Shown one piece after another: positions 17,342-25,253 of a stretch of DNA of 64,000 bases. The DNA comes from an uncultured Lachnospiraceae bacterium (GTDB taxonomy: Bacteria > Bacillota > Clostridia > Lachnospirales > Lachnospiraceae), in NCBI GenBank assembly GCA_944381575.1, contig CALWLS010000004.1:1-64000 (forward strand), in the 5' to 3' direction. The position numbers and the translations under genes are program-made. Every line of letters starts with the position of its first letter. Positions within the stretch are counted from its first letter, which is position 1. The notes below the pieces were generated by a model. It searched no databases. It was not told where the DNA came from and saw nothing but the letters and a program-made list of their open reading frames with translations.

Positions 17342-18439
17342 TTATTTTAAGATTATATCGCATATCCTGTCCGTATCCTCAAGGGAAAGCCCTGCGTAAA
17401 GCGGAAGTGTCAGCACATTTTCAGCCATCCTTTCCGATACCGGAAGCTCATAAGTCTTTAAGTTTGAATAACATCTGAAATCACGGGTCAGGGGATAGAA
17501 ATATTTCCTTGCGATTATGTCCTGGTCCTTAAGCTTCTGCCAGACTTCATCCCTTAAATATTTGTAACCCTCAAATACCACCGGCATATAGGCATAGTTA
17601 CGCTTTGTGATATCGCTGCTGTTACTCAGCACGCATCTAATGCCCTTTACGCCTTCAAGTCTTTCCATGTACCTTTCCGCTGCTCTTTTCCTCTTTTCTA
17701 TCTCCGCGTCGATATATTTGAGGTTGCAAAGTCCCATTGCAGCCTGAAATTCATTCATCTTGGCGTTTCCGCCAGCATAGCAGCAGGTCTCCGGATCCCT
17801 GATCCCGAAATTTTTAAGGTCGTCAAGTATGGAAGCGCGGTCTTTGTCCCTGTATACGGCCGCTCCTCCCTCTATCGTATTGAATACCTTGGTGGCGTGA
17901 AAGCTTATGATAGAGGCGTCACCGAAGGCAGAAAGGCTCTTTCCCTTATATTCAACGCCAAAGGTATGTGCAGCGTCGTATATGACCTTCAGCCCGTGTT
18001 TTTTTGCTATATCCTCTATCGCTTCCACATGGCAGGGATTGCCGTAGACATGCACCGGAAGTATCGCAGAGGTGTTTTTTGTTATCAGCGCCTCTATGCC
18101 GGATTCATCCATTGTGCAGTCCGCCGGATCTATATCACAGAATACCGGCTTGAGACCGTTTCTCACTATGGCGTGAGTTGTGGACGCAAAGGTAAAGGCC
18201 GTGGTTATCACCTCAGAACCCTTGGGAAGCATGAAGGATGCAATAAGGTCTTCAAGCGCCATATGGCCGTTTACAAACAGAGTGATATAAGGCACCTTAA
18301 GGTATTCCTTAAGTGCTTTTTCAAGCTTATTATGCTTTTCTCCCATATTGGTCAGCCAGTGGCTGTCCCACAGGTCCCTTATCTCCGCGCAGAATTCCTC
18401 ATAATCCGGCATTGAGGACCGCGTAACATTTATGCTCAT
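17342..18439 (-). CDS. DegT/DnrJ/EryC1 sugar aminotransferase, VioA/DesI-like
   Basis: PLP-dependent transaminase of nucleotide 4-keto-6-deoxysugars. The PLP lysine is K184 in SFHATKVFNTIEGGA, with the upstream VIYDAAHTFGVEYKGKS block. The sequence pattern resembles dTDP-4-amino-4,6-dideoxyglucose transaminases (VioA/DesI), which use dTDP-4-keto-6-deoxyglucose, the same intermediate used by RmlC in this cluster. 365 residues is normal. It starts just after tcdA (2-base gap) and precedes the aldo-keto reductase by 13 bases. Confidence 0.88.
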   Translation of the reverse strand: MSINVTRSSMPDYEEFCAEIRDLWDSHWLTNMGEKHNKLEKALKEYLKVPYITLFVNGHMALEDLIASFMLPKGSEVITTAFTFASTTHAIVRNGLKPVFCDIDPADCTMDESGIEALITKNTSAILPVHVYGNPCHVEAIEDIAKKHGLKVIYDAAHTFGVEYKGKSLSAFGDASIISFHATKVFNTIEGGAAVYRDKDRASILDDLKNFGIRDPETCCYAGGNAKMNEFQAAMGLCNLKYIDAEIEKRKRAAERYMERLEGVKGIRCVLSNSSDITKRNYAYMPVVFEGYKYLRDEVWQKLKDQDIIARKYFYPLTRDFRCYSNLKTYELPVSERMAENVLTLPLYAGLSLEDTDRICDIILK

Positions 18440-18441
18440 AT

Positions 18442-19140
18442 CTAAGTTTCCTTTATAATATCCTTCACTACTTCTGCTCCAAGCAAAAGCCCCGCCGCAG
18501 CAGTCGCAAATATAACGCTGCCAGGAGTCCTTTCTCCCCCGCCGGATCCATCCGGCCTTCTGATCTCCTCAGAATATACTACCTTTAAGCTGTTTACTCC
18601 GCGGGCTTTAAGCTCCCTTCGCATGGCCCTTGCAAGAGGGCAGTATTTCGTTTCATATATATCGGCCGTCCTGAAGTCCGTACCTTCAAGCTTATTTCCT
18701 GCCCCCATGGCGCTTATTACCGGCACAGAAAGTTCTTTGGCTTTTACTATGACAGCCGTTTTTGCCGCCACCGTATCCACAGCGTCGACCACATAATCAT
18801 ATTCATCAAAGGGCAGGCTGTCCTCCATACCCGGAAGGAAAAACATCCTGTGTTCCCTTACGTCCGCATCCAGCGATATATCCAGTATCCGCTCCTTCAT
18901 GACCTCCGTCTTATAGCGTCCTACAGTGGAATGAAGGGCTATTATCTGCCTGTTGATATTGGAAATGCTCACCACATCATTATCTATCAGGTCAAAAGCC
19001 TTTATACCGCTGCGGGCCATGGCCTCCACCGCATATCCGCCGACTCCGCCGACTCCGAAGACAGCCACCCTCACGCGCGCAAGCTTAAGGACAGCCTCCC
19101 GTCCCAGCAGCATTTCTGTCCTTATAAACTGTTCCGACAT
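18442..19140 (-). CDS. tcdA: tRNA threonylcarbamoyladenosine dehydratase (ThiF/E1-like)
   Basis: ATP-dependent dehydratase that cyclises t6A37 of tRNA to ct6A. The Rossmann motif VAVFGVGGVGGYAVEAMARSG is at residues 25-45, with DNDVVSISNINRQIIAL after it, the YDYVVDAVDTVAAK block, and a late KYCPLARAMRRELKARG segment. 232 residues matches TcdA from Clostridia. It lies 27 bases from the DUF6125-like gene upstream and 2 bases from the aminotransferase downstream, so it may be co-transcribed with sugar genes. Confidence 0.88.
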   Translation of the reverse strand: MSEQFIRTEMLLGREAVLKLARVRVAVFGVGGVGGYAVEAMARSGIKAFDLIDNDVVSISNINRQIIALHSTVGRYKTEVMKERILDISLDADVREHRMFFLPGMEDSLPFDEYDYVVDAVDTVAAKTAVIVKAKELSVPVISAMGAGNKLEGTDFRTADIYETKYCPLARAMRRELKARGVNSLKVVYSEEIRRPDGSGGGERTPGSVIFATAAAGLLLGAEVVKDIIKET

Positions 19141-19167
19141 AATAAACCTACCCTGCCGTTACCGGCT

Positions 19168-19932
19168 TCAGATATAAAATTTCCAAGCACAGTGCCATTC
19201 ATCAGGGTGCTCATCCGGCGGACATCCTATGCACTGCGTTTTTATCCTGTCATCTATGGCTTCGGCAAACCTCCCGTACTCCACAAGTCCGGCGCTCCTG
19301 CAGGGATAGTCCTCCATCCCCTTTCTGTGCCTTGCCGTCTGTACCCTGCACTCATTCATTTCAAATATCAGTGATCCGTCGCTGTCATAACGGCTGCTCT
19401 GCACATTTAATCGTCCATAGAGCCTGAAATTGAGCGCCGTTCTTAATCCCTCAAGTCCCGGCCTCTCCTCCATGTTCAAAAGCCTTTTTATGGAATGGGC
19501 CTCAAAGGGTGAAAAACGGCCCCAGGCGGAATCATTACAGCGTTTGGCGTCATTCATGCCGTATGCGGACTCCACCGCCTGAAACCATACACCGTCCTGG
19601 GCCAGCCAGTTTTTGGCTATCACATCAAGGACCTTTAATTTCTCCGTCCCGGAAAGCCTGCCTATGACATCCGGCACTCCGTCTGTCTCGCTTAATCCAA
19701 GATCTCTCGCCAGCCTTTTCACCGATACCGCTCTTGTCTTGTCCCAGGCCTCATCCATTACCTTGAGAGCTTTTTCAAAGCCCATCTGATGCTCCACCTC
19801 CCTGAACCAGAGAGTATGGTGTACGGCCATCCGGTGAGCCATATCAAGTATCAGTTCCGCAAGCTCACTGTCCTTCATTTCCTCGGGGCAGAATACTTTT
19901 GCAGCCTTATTTTTTATATCCTTATCCGGCAT
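19168..19932 (-). CDS. DUF6125-like cytosolic protein
   Basis: 254-residue soluble protein without signal peptide or membrane helix. The C-terminal block with NECRVQTARHRKG, then CRSAG, then IKTQCIGCPPDEHP and WHCAWKF matches my recollection of a clostridial family annotated DUF6125; function unknown. The conserved cysteines and histidines suggest metal or cofactor binding, which is inference. The start is the ATG at 19930-19932 behind GGAGGG; an ATG 21 bases upstream has no ribosome binding site. Confidence 0.75.
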   Translation of the reverse strand: MPDKDIKNKAAKVFCPEEMKDSELAELILDMAHRMAVHHTLWFREVEHQMGFEKALKVMDEAWDKTRAVSVKRLARDLGLSETDGVPDVIGRLSGTEKLKVLDVIAKNWLAQDGVWFQAVESAYGMNDAKRCNDSAWGRFSPFEAHSIKRLLNMEERPGLEGLRTALNFRLYGRLNVQSSRYDSDGSLIFEMNECRVQTARHRKGMEDYPCRSAGLVEYGRFAEAIDDRIKTQCIGCPPDEHPDEWHCAWKFYI

Positions 19933-20032
19933 CCAATCCCTCCGTGTCCGCATTTCGAACGATCCTGTGATCCTATGCTATTATACTTTAGTTTGAGCGG
20001 CTGTGTAAAATAATTCATTTCCATAAATATGC

Positions 20033-20085
20033 AAAAAAGTCCGAGGCCCGCAAATACCCTATCAAGGCTTTTGCAGGCTCCGGAC
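20033..20085 (-). terminator. Rho-independent terminator of htrA
   Basis: The minus strand has a 16-bp stem (GTCCG...GCAAA with TTTGC...CGGAC, one A/C mismatch, two G-U pairs) followed by six T residues. It starts about 30 bases after the protease stop codon. Confidence 0.8.
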
Positions 20086-20113
20086 ATCCTGATATATTTA
20101 TTTATAATGTTAC

Positions 20114-21670
20114 TTAATGATACTGCTCAAGAAATTCCCTGAACAGGTCATATACCTCATCGCTGCTTCCTGTGTCGCTTCCGGAGTTATCTTCCTCATT
20201 TGAACCGTTATCCTGTGCTCCGTTTCCTTCAGTGCTGCCACTATTTCCGTTTCCCTGCTGGCTTTCTTCAGGTGAAAGCGGTGAAAGGGATCCGTTTTCC
20301 TCATTTTCAGCGCCGGCACCGCTGCTCTTTTTTTCCTCAGCCTCCCTGTAGGCCTCCGGCGGTACCTCATCCTTATTTACCGGCTCTATCACCGGATCAT
20401 CCAGCGCGCCCAGCGTCACCTCAGTTGTATGCTCCACATAGCTTCCGTTTTCAAGCCTCTCGTAAGTAACGGTCACCGTTGAACCCTTTTCATAATAAGC
20501 CACCAGTGAGGACAACTCATCGGCGCTTGTAACGGTCTGGCCGTCAAATTTCGTGATTATATCATTCTTTAAGAGACCTGCTGCCCTTGCCGGAGATGAC
20601 TGTACCGAATCCAGGCTGTAGCCATAGGTATATTCATCGGAAAATCCCTTTATTATAACGCCTGCCGGTATGCCGAGAGCCTGGGCGTTCTGCTCGGAAA
20701 TAGTATTCATATATACGCCCATGCGGCCTCTCTCCTCATCGGCGAGCTCAAGCTTGGTCTTTGCCGTGGACAGATTTTCTATGGCATCCATGACCTTATA
20801 GATAGGTATGCTGTATCCAAAGCCTTCTACCTGAGTGTTGGAAAGCTTTGCCACATTTATGCCTATGACCTCTCCGTCCATATTGATAAGCGCTCCGCCG
20901 GAGTTGCCCGGGTTGATCGCAGCATCAGTCTGGATAAGATCCGAATATACAGTTCCCTCTGCATTGATCTCTCTTCCGAGAGCTGAAATATATCCTACCG
21001 TGACCGTCTGCCCGTAACCTAAAGCGTTTCCTATGGCTATGACTCCCTGACCGACCTTTAAGTCATCCTCATCGTGGAACTTTGCCACTTCTATGGCGTC
21101 GAGTGTGCTTTCAGGTATGTCCTTAAGAGGAACAGCTATGACGGCTATATCCAGTGATGAATCATTTCCCTTGAGATTGGCGTCTACGCTTGTTCCATCC
21201 ACAAAGGTTATGGTAAGTTCCTCAGTATCCTCTACCACGTGATTATTAGTAAGTATCAGAAGCTCATCATCCGTCTTTGCAAGTATGACTCCGGAACCTG
21301 AGGCAGGAACCTCATACTCCTTTGTTTCGGCATTTCCATAAAAATAATCAAACAGGCTGCTGTAGCCCTGCTGCTCTATAAGCATGGTATTTGTAATGCT
21401 TACGACCTGCGGCATCGTATCCTCGACTATGCCTGAAACATCCAGTACGGCAGTGCCGTTTTCGTCACTGCTTGCAGCATCAGATCCTTCAGCTGCCGAG
21501 CTTTTTTCTATGATGGAGCTTTCAGTGCTCTCAGGTTCCTCAGTCTGAACCTCCGTCTGTACCTCAGCCGTCCTGTTATTGACGCCGATGTTGCTGATCC
21601 ACATTACCGTGGCTCCCGCCACGCCTCCAAACAGCACCGCAGCGATAACTATTGCCAAAACTTTTTTCAT
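20114..21670 (-). CDS. HtrA/DegP-like serine protease with PDZ domain
   Basis: Membrane-anchored quality-control protease acting outside the membrane. An N-terminal anchor (residues 4-27) is followed by an acidic linker and a trypsin-like domain with the triad H144 (LTNNHVV), D174 (SLDIAVIAV) and S257 (INPGNSGGALIN). A PDZ domain occupies about 310-430. The last 90 residues are a Glu/Ser/Gly/Asn-rich tail. AAGGAGG precedes the ATG. It lies downstream of the hsp20 gene but has its own gap and a terminator between. Confidence 0.93.
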   Translation of the reverse strand: MKKVLAIVIAAVLFGGVAGATVMWISNIGVNNRTAEVQTEVQTEEPESTESSIIEKSSAAEGSDAASSDENGTAVLDVSGIVEDTMPQVVSITNTMLIEQQGYSSLFDYFYGNAETKEYEVPASGSGVILAKTDDELLILTNNHVVEDTEELTITFVDGTSVDANLKGNDSSLDIAVIAVPLKDIPESTLDAIEVAKFHDEDDLKVGQGVIAIGNALGYGQTVTVGYISALGREINAEGTVYSDLIQTDAAINPGNSGGALINMDGEVIGINVAKLSNTQVEGFGYSIPIYKVMDAIENLSTAKTKLELADEERGRMGVYMNTISEQNAQALGIPAGVIIKGFSDEYTYGYSLDSVQSSPARAAGLLKNDIITKFDGQTVTSADELSSLVAYYEKGSTVTVTYERLENGSYVEHTTEVTLGALDDPVIEPVNKDEVPPEAYREAEEKKSSGAGAENEENGSLSPLSPEESQQGNGNSGSTEGNGAQDNGSNEEDNSGSDTGSSDEVYDLFREFLEQYH

Positions 21671-21802
21671 ATATGAACCTCCTTAAACTTTTTAAGAAAG
21701 AAACTGTTTTTATTCTTTTAACTGTCTTTTATTTTATATATTTATATGTACAAAATGTGTCCATTGTAGGCAGATTTTGTGTAATTATAAAAACAGCCGG
21801 AA

Positions 21803-21835
21803 ATAAAAACAGACTGCGGTTTTTAAGCCGCAGCC
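21803..21835 (-). terminator. Rho-independent terminator of hsp20
   Basis: The minus strand reads GGCTGCGG, an eight-base loop, CCGCAGTC, then TGTTTTTA. It lies about 40 bases after the hsp20 stop codon. Confidence 0.7.
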
Positions 21836-21875
21836 GTTTAAGAAAGTCATTCATTTATAAAGAAAGGGGTTATGA

Positions 21876-22307
21876 TCAGTCGATGGCGATCCTGTGAGAA
21901 GTCTCTACCGGTTCCTTCGGTGCCTTAGGAACTGTTATTGACAGGATACCGCTCTCATATTTAGCCTTGATATCCTTAAAGCTGATGGCGTCGCCTACAT
22001 AAAAGCTCCTGCTCATCGCACCGGCATAACGCTCACGCCTTATGTACTTTCCGTTCTTGTCTTCCTCATCTTTATCAAGGCCCTTGGAAGCCGAGACAGT
22101 AAGCACTCCCTTTTCCAATGAGAGCTCTATCTCATCCTTTTTAAATCCAGGAAGATCGATATCCACCTCATAGTTATCTCCGACCTCCCTTACATCAGTT
22201 TTCATTACCTGATTAGCTCTCTTACCATAGAGCTCCTTTGAAATGTCAGGAAATGAAAAATCCATGAAATCATCAAAATCCGATCCGAAAATACTTGGCA
22301 TATACAT
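21876..22307 (-). CDS. Small heat shock protein Hsp20
   Basis: ATP-independent holdase of the alpha-crystallin family. The 143-residue product has the alpha-crystallin core from about residue 38 (YEVDIDLPGFKKDEIELSLEKGVLTVSA) to 125, and the conserved ending with AKYESGILSITVPK. A CIRCE operator overlapping a consensus promoter is about 100-140 bases upstream, so HrcA repression is expected. Confidence 0.95.
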   Translation of the reverse strand: MYMPSIFGSDFDDFMDFSFPDISKELYGKRANQVMKTDVREVGDNYEVDIDLPGFKKDEIELSLEKGVLTVSASKGLDKDEEDKNGKYIRRERYAGAMSRSFYVGDAISFKDIKAKYESGILSITVPKAPKEPVETSHRIAID

Positions 22308-22404
22308 ATCAATTCCTCCTTGACTAAGCTTTATCTATATAAAACAGAGATATTAAAACGCTTTCCAGTCTTCTATATATCTCCTCTTTCTGTTTACATT
22401 GCTT

Positions 22405-22432
22405 ATTATAGCACCATTATTAGCACTGTCAA
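22405..22432 (-). promoter_or_regulatory. Consensus sigma-A promoter of hsp20
   Basis: The minus strand carries TTGACA (22427-22432), a 16-base spacer and TATAAT (22405-22410), both perfect hexamers. The -35 lies inside the CIRCE operator. Confidence 0.88.
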
Positions 22433-22446
22433 TAGGTGAGTGCTAA
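22420..22446. promoter_or_regulatory. CIRCE operator (HrcA binding site) of hsp20
   Basis: Inverted repeat TTAGCACTG-N9-GAGTGCTAA, the CIRCE consensus with one changed base (G for C at position 9 of the left arm). CIRCE is bound by the heat-shock repressor HrcA. The changed base creates the C of the TTGACA -35 box on the minus strand. Confidence 0.93.
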
Positions 22447-22568
22447 TTATTTTGTGAATTAAATGTGAAATACCTGCACCCCGTAAAAAACCGGTTTTAG
22501 AGATTTTTTATTATTTTATGTTTTTTTAACAACCGAATAATTCCCTGTTTGTGATATAGTATTTATAA

Positions 22569-22587
22569 GGCAGATAATATATCTGCC
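22569..22587 (+). promoter_or_regulatory. Hairpin in the desulfoferrodoxin 5' leader
   Basis: GGCAGAT, loop AATAT, ATCTGCC forms a perfect 7-bp stem about 30 bases before the AAAGGAG ribosome binding site. It could be an operator or an mRNA-stabilising stem. It belongs to the 322-base gap 22308-22629 between the divergent hsp20 and desulfoferrodoxin genes; the rest holds the hsp20 promoter/CIRCE and AT-rich DNA (with a 12-base AAAACCGGTTTT palindrome) in which I see no certain plus-strand promoter. Confidence 0.4.
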
Positions 22588-22629
22588 GGTATGCAAAAGC
22601 ATTTTGATCTCTATGGAAAGGAGATAATC

Positions 22630-23004
22630 ATGGAACTTAAATTTTATGTATGTAAGACCTGTGGAAAGATAATATCCATTATAAAGGGGACTCCGGTGCC
22701 TACCATGTGCTGCGGTAAGCCAATGGAGGAAATAGTTGCCGGCTCTACTGATGCAGCCGTTGAAAAGCATGTGCCTGTATATTCAGTTGCCGACGGTAAG
22801 GTGACTGTAGATGTAGGATCCGTTGCACACCCTATGCAGGAGGAGCACTATATCGAATGGATCGCTGTCCAGACCAAGAAGGGAAGCCAGATCAAGACAC
22901 TTAAGCCTGGCGATGCTCCGCACACTGAGTTCATGCTCACTGCTGACGACGAGGTTGAGATCGTATTTGCCTACTGCAATCTTCACGGACTCTGGAAGGC
23001 GTGA
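22630..23004 (+). CDS. dfx: Desulfoferrodoxin (2Fe superoxide reductase)
   Basis: Reduces superoxide to hydrogen peroxide without making oxygen, protecting anaerobes. The N-terminal desulforedoxin domain has C8, C11, C27 and C28; the catalytic neelaredoxin domain has E45-K46-H47, H67, H73, C116 and H119 (CNLHGLW), so both iron centres are complete. 124 residues is normal. The start is the ATG at 22630 behind AAAGGAG; a longer frame from 22591 has no ribosome binding site. One of only three plus-strand genes here. Confidence 0.96.
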   Translation: MELKFYVCKTCGKIISIIKGTPVPTMCCGKPMEEIVAGSTDAAVEKHVPVYSVADGKVTVDVGSVAHPMQEEHYIEWIAVQTKKGSQIKTLKPGDAPHTEFMLTADDEVEIVFAYCNLHGLWKA

Positions 23005-23046
23005 AGGGATAGCTCCGAAAATTTCAATTAAACATTATGTTTAAAA

Positions 23047-23076
23047 AAGACCCTCCGATCATGATCGGAGGGTCTT
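23047..23076. terminator. Bidirectional terminator, perfect 30-base palindrome
   Basis: A perfect inverted repeat, arms AAGACCCTCCGATCA and its complement, lies between the convergent desulfoferrodoxin and LCP genes. It has A-tracts to its left and T-rich sequence to its right, so it can end transcription from both sides. It ends 5 bases from the LCP stop codon. Confidence 0.85.
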
Positions 23077-23081
23077 CTCTT

Positions 23082-25253
23082 TTACATAGGAGTATCGGTT
23101 ATCACTGTTCCAGGGCCTCCAGCATCAGGTCCTGTTACCGAGCCTGTCCCCGGACTGGTGCCCGACGGACTGCCGCTGCCGGTACCGGTGCCTCCCGGGC
23201 TTGAAGGCCCGTTTGTGCTTCCCGTATTCCCGGAGCCGCTGTGTCCCGAGGATCCGCCCGGCGCCTGCGAGCTGCCGTTTTCGGATGACGGTCCTCCGGT
23301 ATTTCCAGGAGTAAGCGATCCAGGCCCTTCTTCGCTTATGATGCCTGACGGGGCGCTCTCAGTCTGCCCCGGACTTGTATTATGGCCAGGCTGTGACGGT
23401 GTGTTTGTCGAGTTTCCGCTTCCTGAGCTTCCGGTACCTCCCGACGGTGAAACAGGTGATCCAGGCTGCGGTGACGAAGAGCTTTCTCCCGGGGCCGTAT
23501 GGCTTCCTCCCGGAGTCGTGCCGCCCGGCCTTGTGGAATCCGGCTCATGATTAGGTCCCGTAGGATTAACAGGGCCCTGGCCGTTTAACGGTCCTTCCGC
23601 CACATCTGACTCAAACATGTCAAAGTAACCGTCAGACTCATCCGACAGGTCCGTCGGCCTTGCTATTGAAGTCTCTCTTATGACATTTCCGTCCTCATCC
23701 GTAGGATATATGATATCCCCGCTGTCGTCAGTAGGTATGATATAATTTCCGTCCTCATCCGTAGGATAGATGTAGTTTCCGTCCTCATCTACTCCTATGG
23801 TTACCTCTTCGATATCCTCCTCGTCCGTATTCTCCTCATCTGCTGCCGTGGTAGCCGGAGTCTTAGGCTTTTGTATTACTCCTCCATCCGTGGCAACGGA
23901 CTCTATGACCTGGCCTTCCCTATATATGCCGGATTTTTCCTTGATGGTCTCGCTTATCCTGAGTACGGTATCAGTAGGCGTATACTCGGTATCGCCAAAC
24001 AGGAATTCATGCAGCTTTACTACATTTGATTCAAGGGTTGCAGGAACCACGCAGTCTCCCCTGCCGCTTATCACGGCCTCTCCCCTCTGCCAAGGGAAGC
24101 CTCCCGTATCGGCGATATTATATCTGGTGATATTCTGCGCCATGGAAACGATCTCGTTAAAATTGATATTGGTAGCCACCTGAGGGAAGCAGGTCACCAT
24201 TATATTATTGAGCACAGAGAAATCTGCGTCCTTCGCCTTTTCAAAGCAGGCCTTTATGACATTCCTCTGTCTCTCGGTCCTGGCAAAGTCGTTATCCATG
24301 TATCTGAGCCTTGCGTAGGCCACCGCCTGGACTCCGTCAAGATGCTGCTCTCCGGTATTTTTAAGCTGATATGAGCCTACGCCCGTGACTTTTACGGTCT
24401 CGGTTATGTAAGCATTTATATAATACAGCTCTGCCTTTGAAAGCGAGATACCGTCAATTCCGCCAAGTATGTTGATGCCGTCAACTACAGCTTTCCAGTT
24501 GAACACCACATAATTGACGATATTTAGATCCAGGTTCTTGTTCAGAGTCGCCAGAGCCTGCTCAGGTCCACCCATGGCATAGGCCGCGTTGACCTTGTTG
24601 TAAATGTTATTCTCCGATACGTTAAGATAGGTATCCCTGAACACTGAAACAAGCTTGATGTCGCCGTTTTCCCTGTTGATGCTGGCTATTATGATGACAT
24701 CGGAATTAAGGCCCTTTTCCACAAGGCTGTCATTTCTGGCATCGACTCCGAATATGGCAATATTCCAGTAGCCCTTTGCCATCTCTTCCTTTTTTTCTAC
24801 AGAAAGGTTATCATTCTCAACAACCTCAAGATTGATCTCCGGCCTCTGTATGAGATTCCAGTTCCTTAAGAAATATCCGTAAGCAAATATCGCTATGAGC
24901 GTAAAGACCTCAAGGATGGCAGCGGCGATTATCTTTCTGATCTTGAGCTTTTTCTTTTTCTCGGTCTCTTTTTTGAAGGTCTTTCTGTCAATGCTGGATT
25001 CCGCAGTATTAAGCTCCTTAGGAGGCTTTTGTACTCCCTGCTTTCCTGCAGACTTTTTCTCCCTGCCCTTATCGAAGGCCGAACTGAATATACGATCCTC
25101 CATATCCAGATCTTCAAAGATCCGGCTTTCACCGTCAGTATCTGCCGGCTTCGGACCGGCATCGTTCCTGAAACCGTTTGCCGGCGGCTCCTTAGGATCG
25201 CTGCCGCTTCCGCCTATATTTAAACTCTCAAAAATATCGTCATCAGTATGCAT
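23082..25253 (-). CDS. LytR-CpsA-Psr (LCP) family protein with long repeat tail
   Basis: Membrane-anchored phosphotransferase family that attaches undecaprenyl-linked glycopolymers to peptidoglycan. A charged N-terminus of about 105 residues precedes a membrane helix (107-128). The LCP domain spans about 163-345, with IFGVDARND, SVFRDT and ARLRYMDNDFARTERQRNV, the usual phosphate-binding Arg/Asp residues. After residue 460 come 10-residue YPTDEDGN-type repeats and a 180-residue Gly/Ser/Pro/Thr-rich tail. 723 residues is about twice the usual length. It overlaps the glycosylphosphotransferase gene by 11 bases. Confidence 0.92.
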   Translation of the reverse strand: MHTDDDIFESLNIGGSGSDPKEPPANGFRNDAGPKPADTDGESRIFEDLDMEDRIFSSAFDKGREKKSAGKQGVQKPPKELNTAESSIDRKTFKKETEKKKKLKIRKIIAAAILEVFTLIAIFAYGYFLRNWNLIQRPEINLEVVENDNLSVEKKEEMAKGYWNIAIFGVDARNDSLVEKGLNSDVIIIASINRENGDIKLVSVFRDTYLNVSENNIYNKVNAAYAMGGPEQALATLNKNLDLNIVNYVVFNWKAVVDGINILGGIDGISLSKAELYYINAYITETVKVTGVGSYQLKNTGEQHLDGVQAVAYARLRYMDNDFARTERQRNVIKACFEKAKDADFSVLNNIMVTCFPQVATNINFNEIVSMAQNITRYNIADTGGFPWQRGEAVISGRGDCVVPATLESNVVKLHEFLFGDTEYTPTDTVLRISETIKEKSGIYREGQVIESVATDGGVIQKPKTPATTAADEENTDEEDIEEVTIGVDEDGNYIYPTDEDGNYIIPTDDSGDIIYPTDEDGNVIRETSIARPTDLSDESDGYFDMFESDVAEGPLNGQGPVNPTGPNHEPDSTRPGGTTPGGSHTAPGESSSSPQPGSPVSPSGGTGSSGSGNSTNTPSQPGHNTSPGQTESAPSGIISEEGPGSLTPGNTGGPSSENGSSQAPGGSSGHSGSGNTGSTNGPSSPGGTGTGSGSPSGTSPGTGSVTGPDAGGPGTVITDTPM
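23682..23800 (-). repeat. 30-base tandem repeats in the LCP gene
   Basis: Degenerate 30-base units encode ten-residue repeats (IYPTDEDGNY, IIPTDDSGDI, IYPTDEDGNV) plus a partial first unit. The motif GTCCTCATCCGTAGGATA recurs on the plus strand at about 23692 and 23752. Confidence 0.75.

Noticed and set aside
23158..23550. Pro/Gly-rich plus-strand open frame opposite the LCP gene
   Set aside because: It is the antisense shadow of the low-complexity LCP tail, with no ribosome binding site or family motif.
23692..23770. CRISPR-like repeats
   Set aside because: The 30-base repeats are in frame inside the LCP gene, degenerate and without unique spacers.
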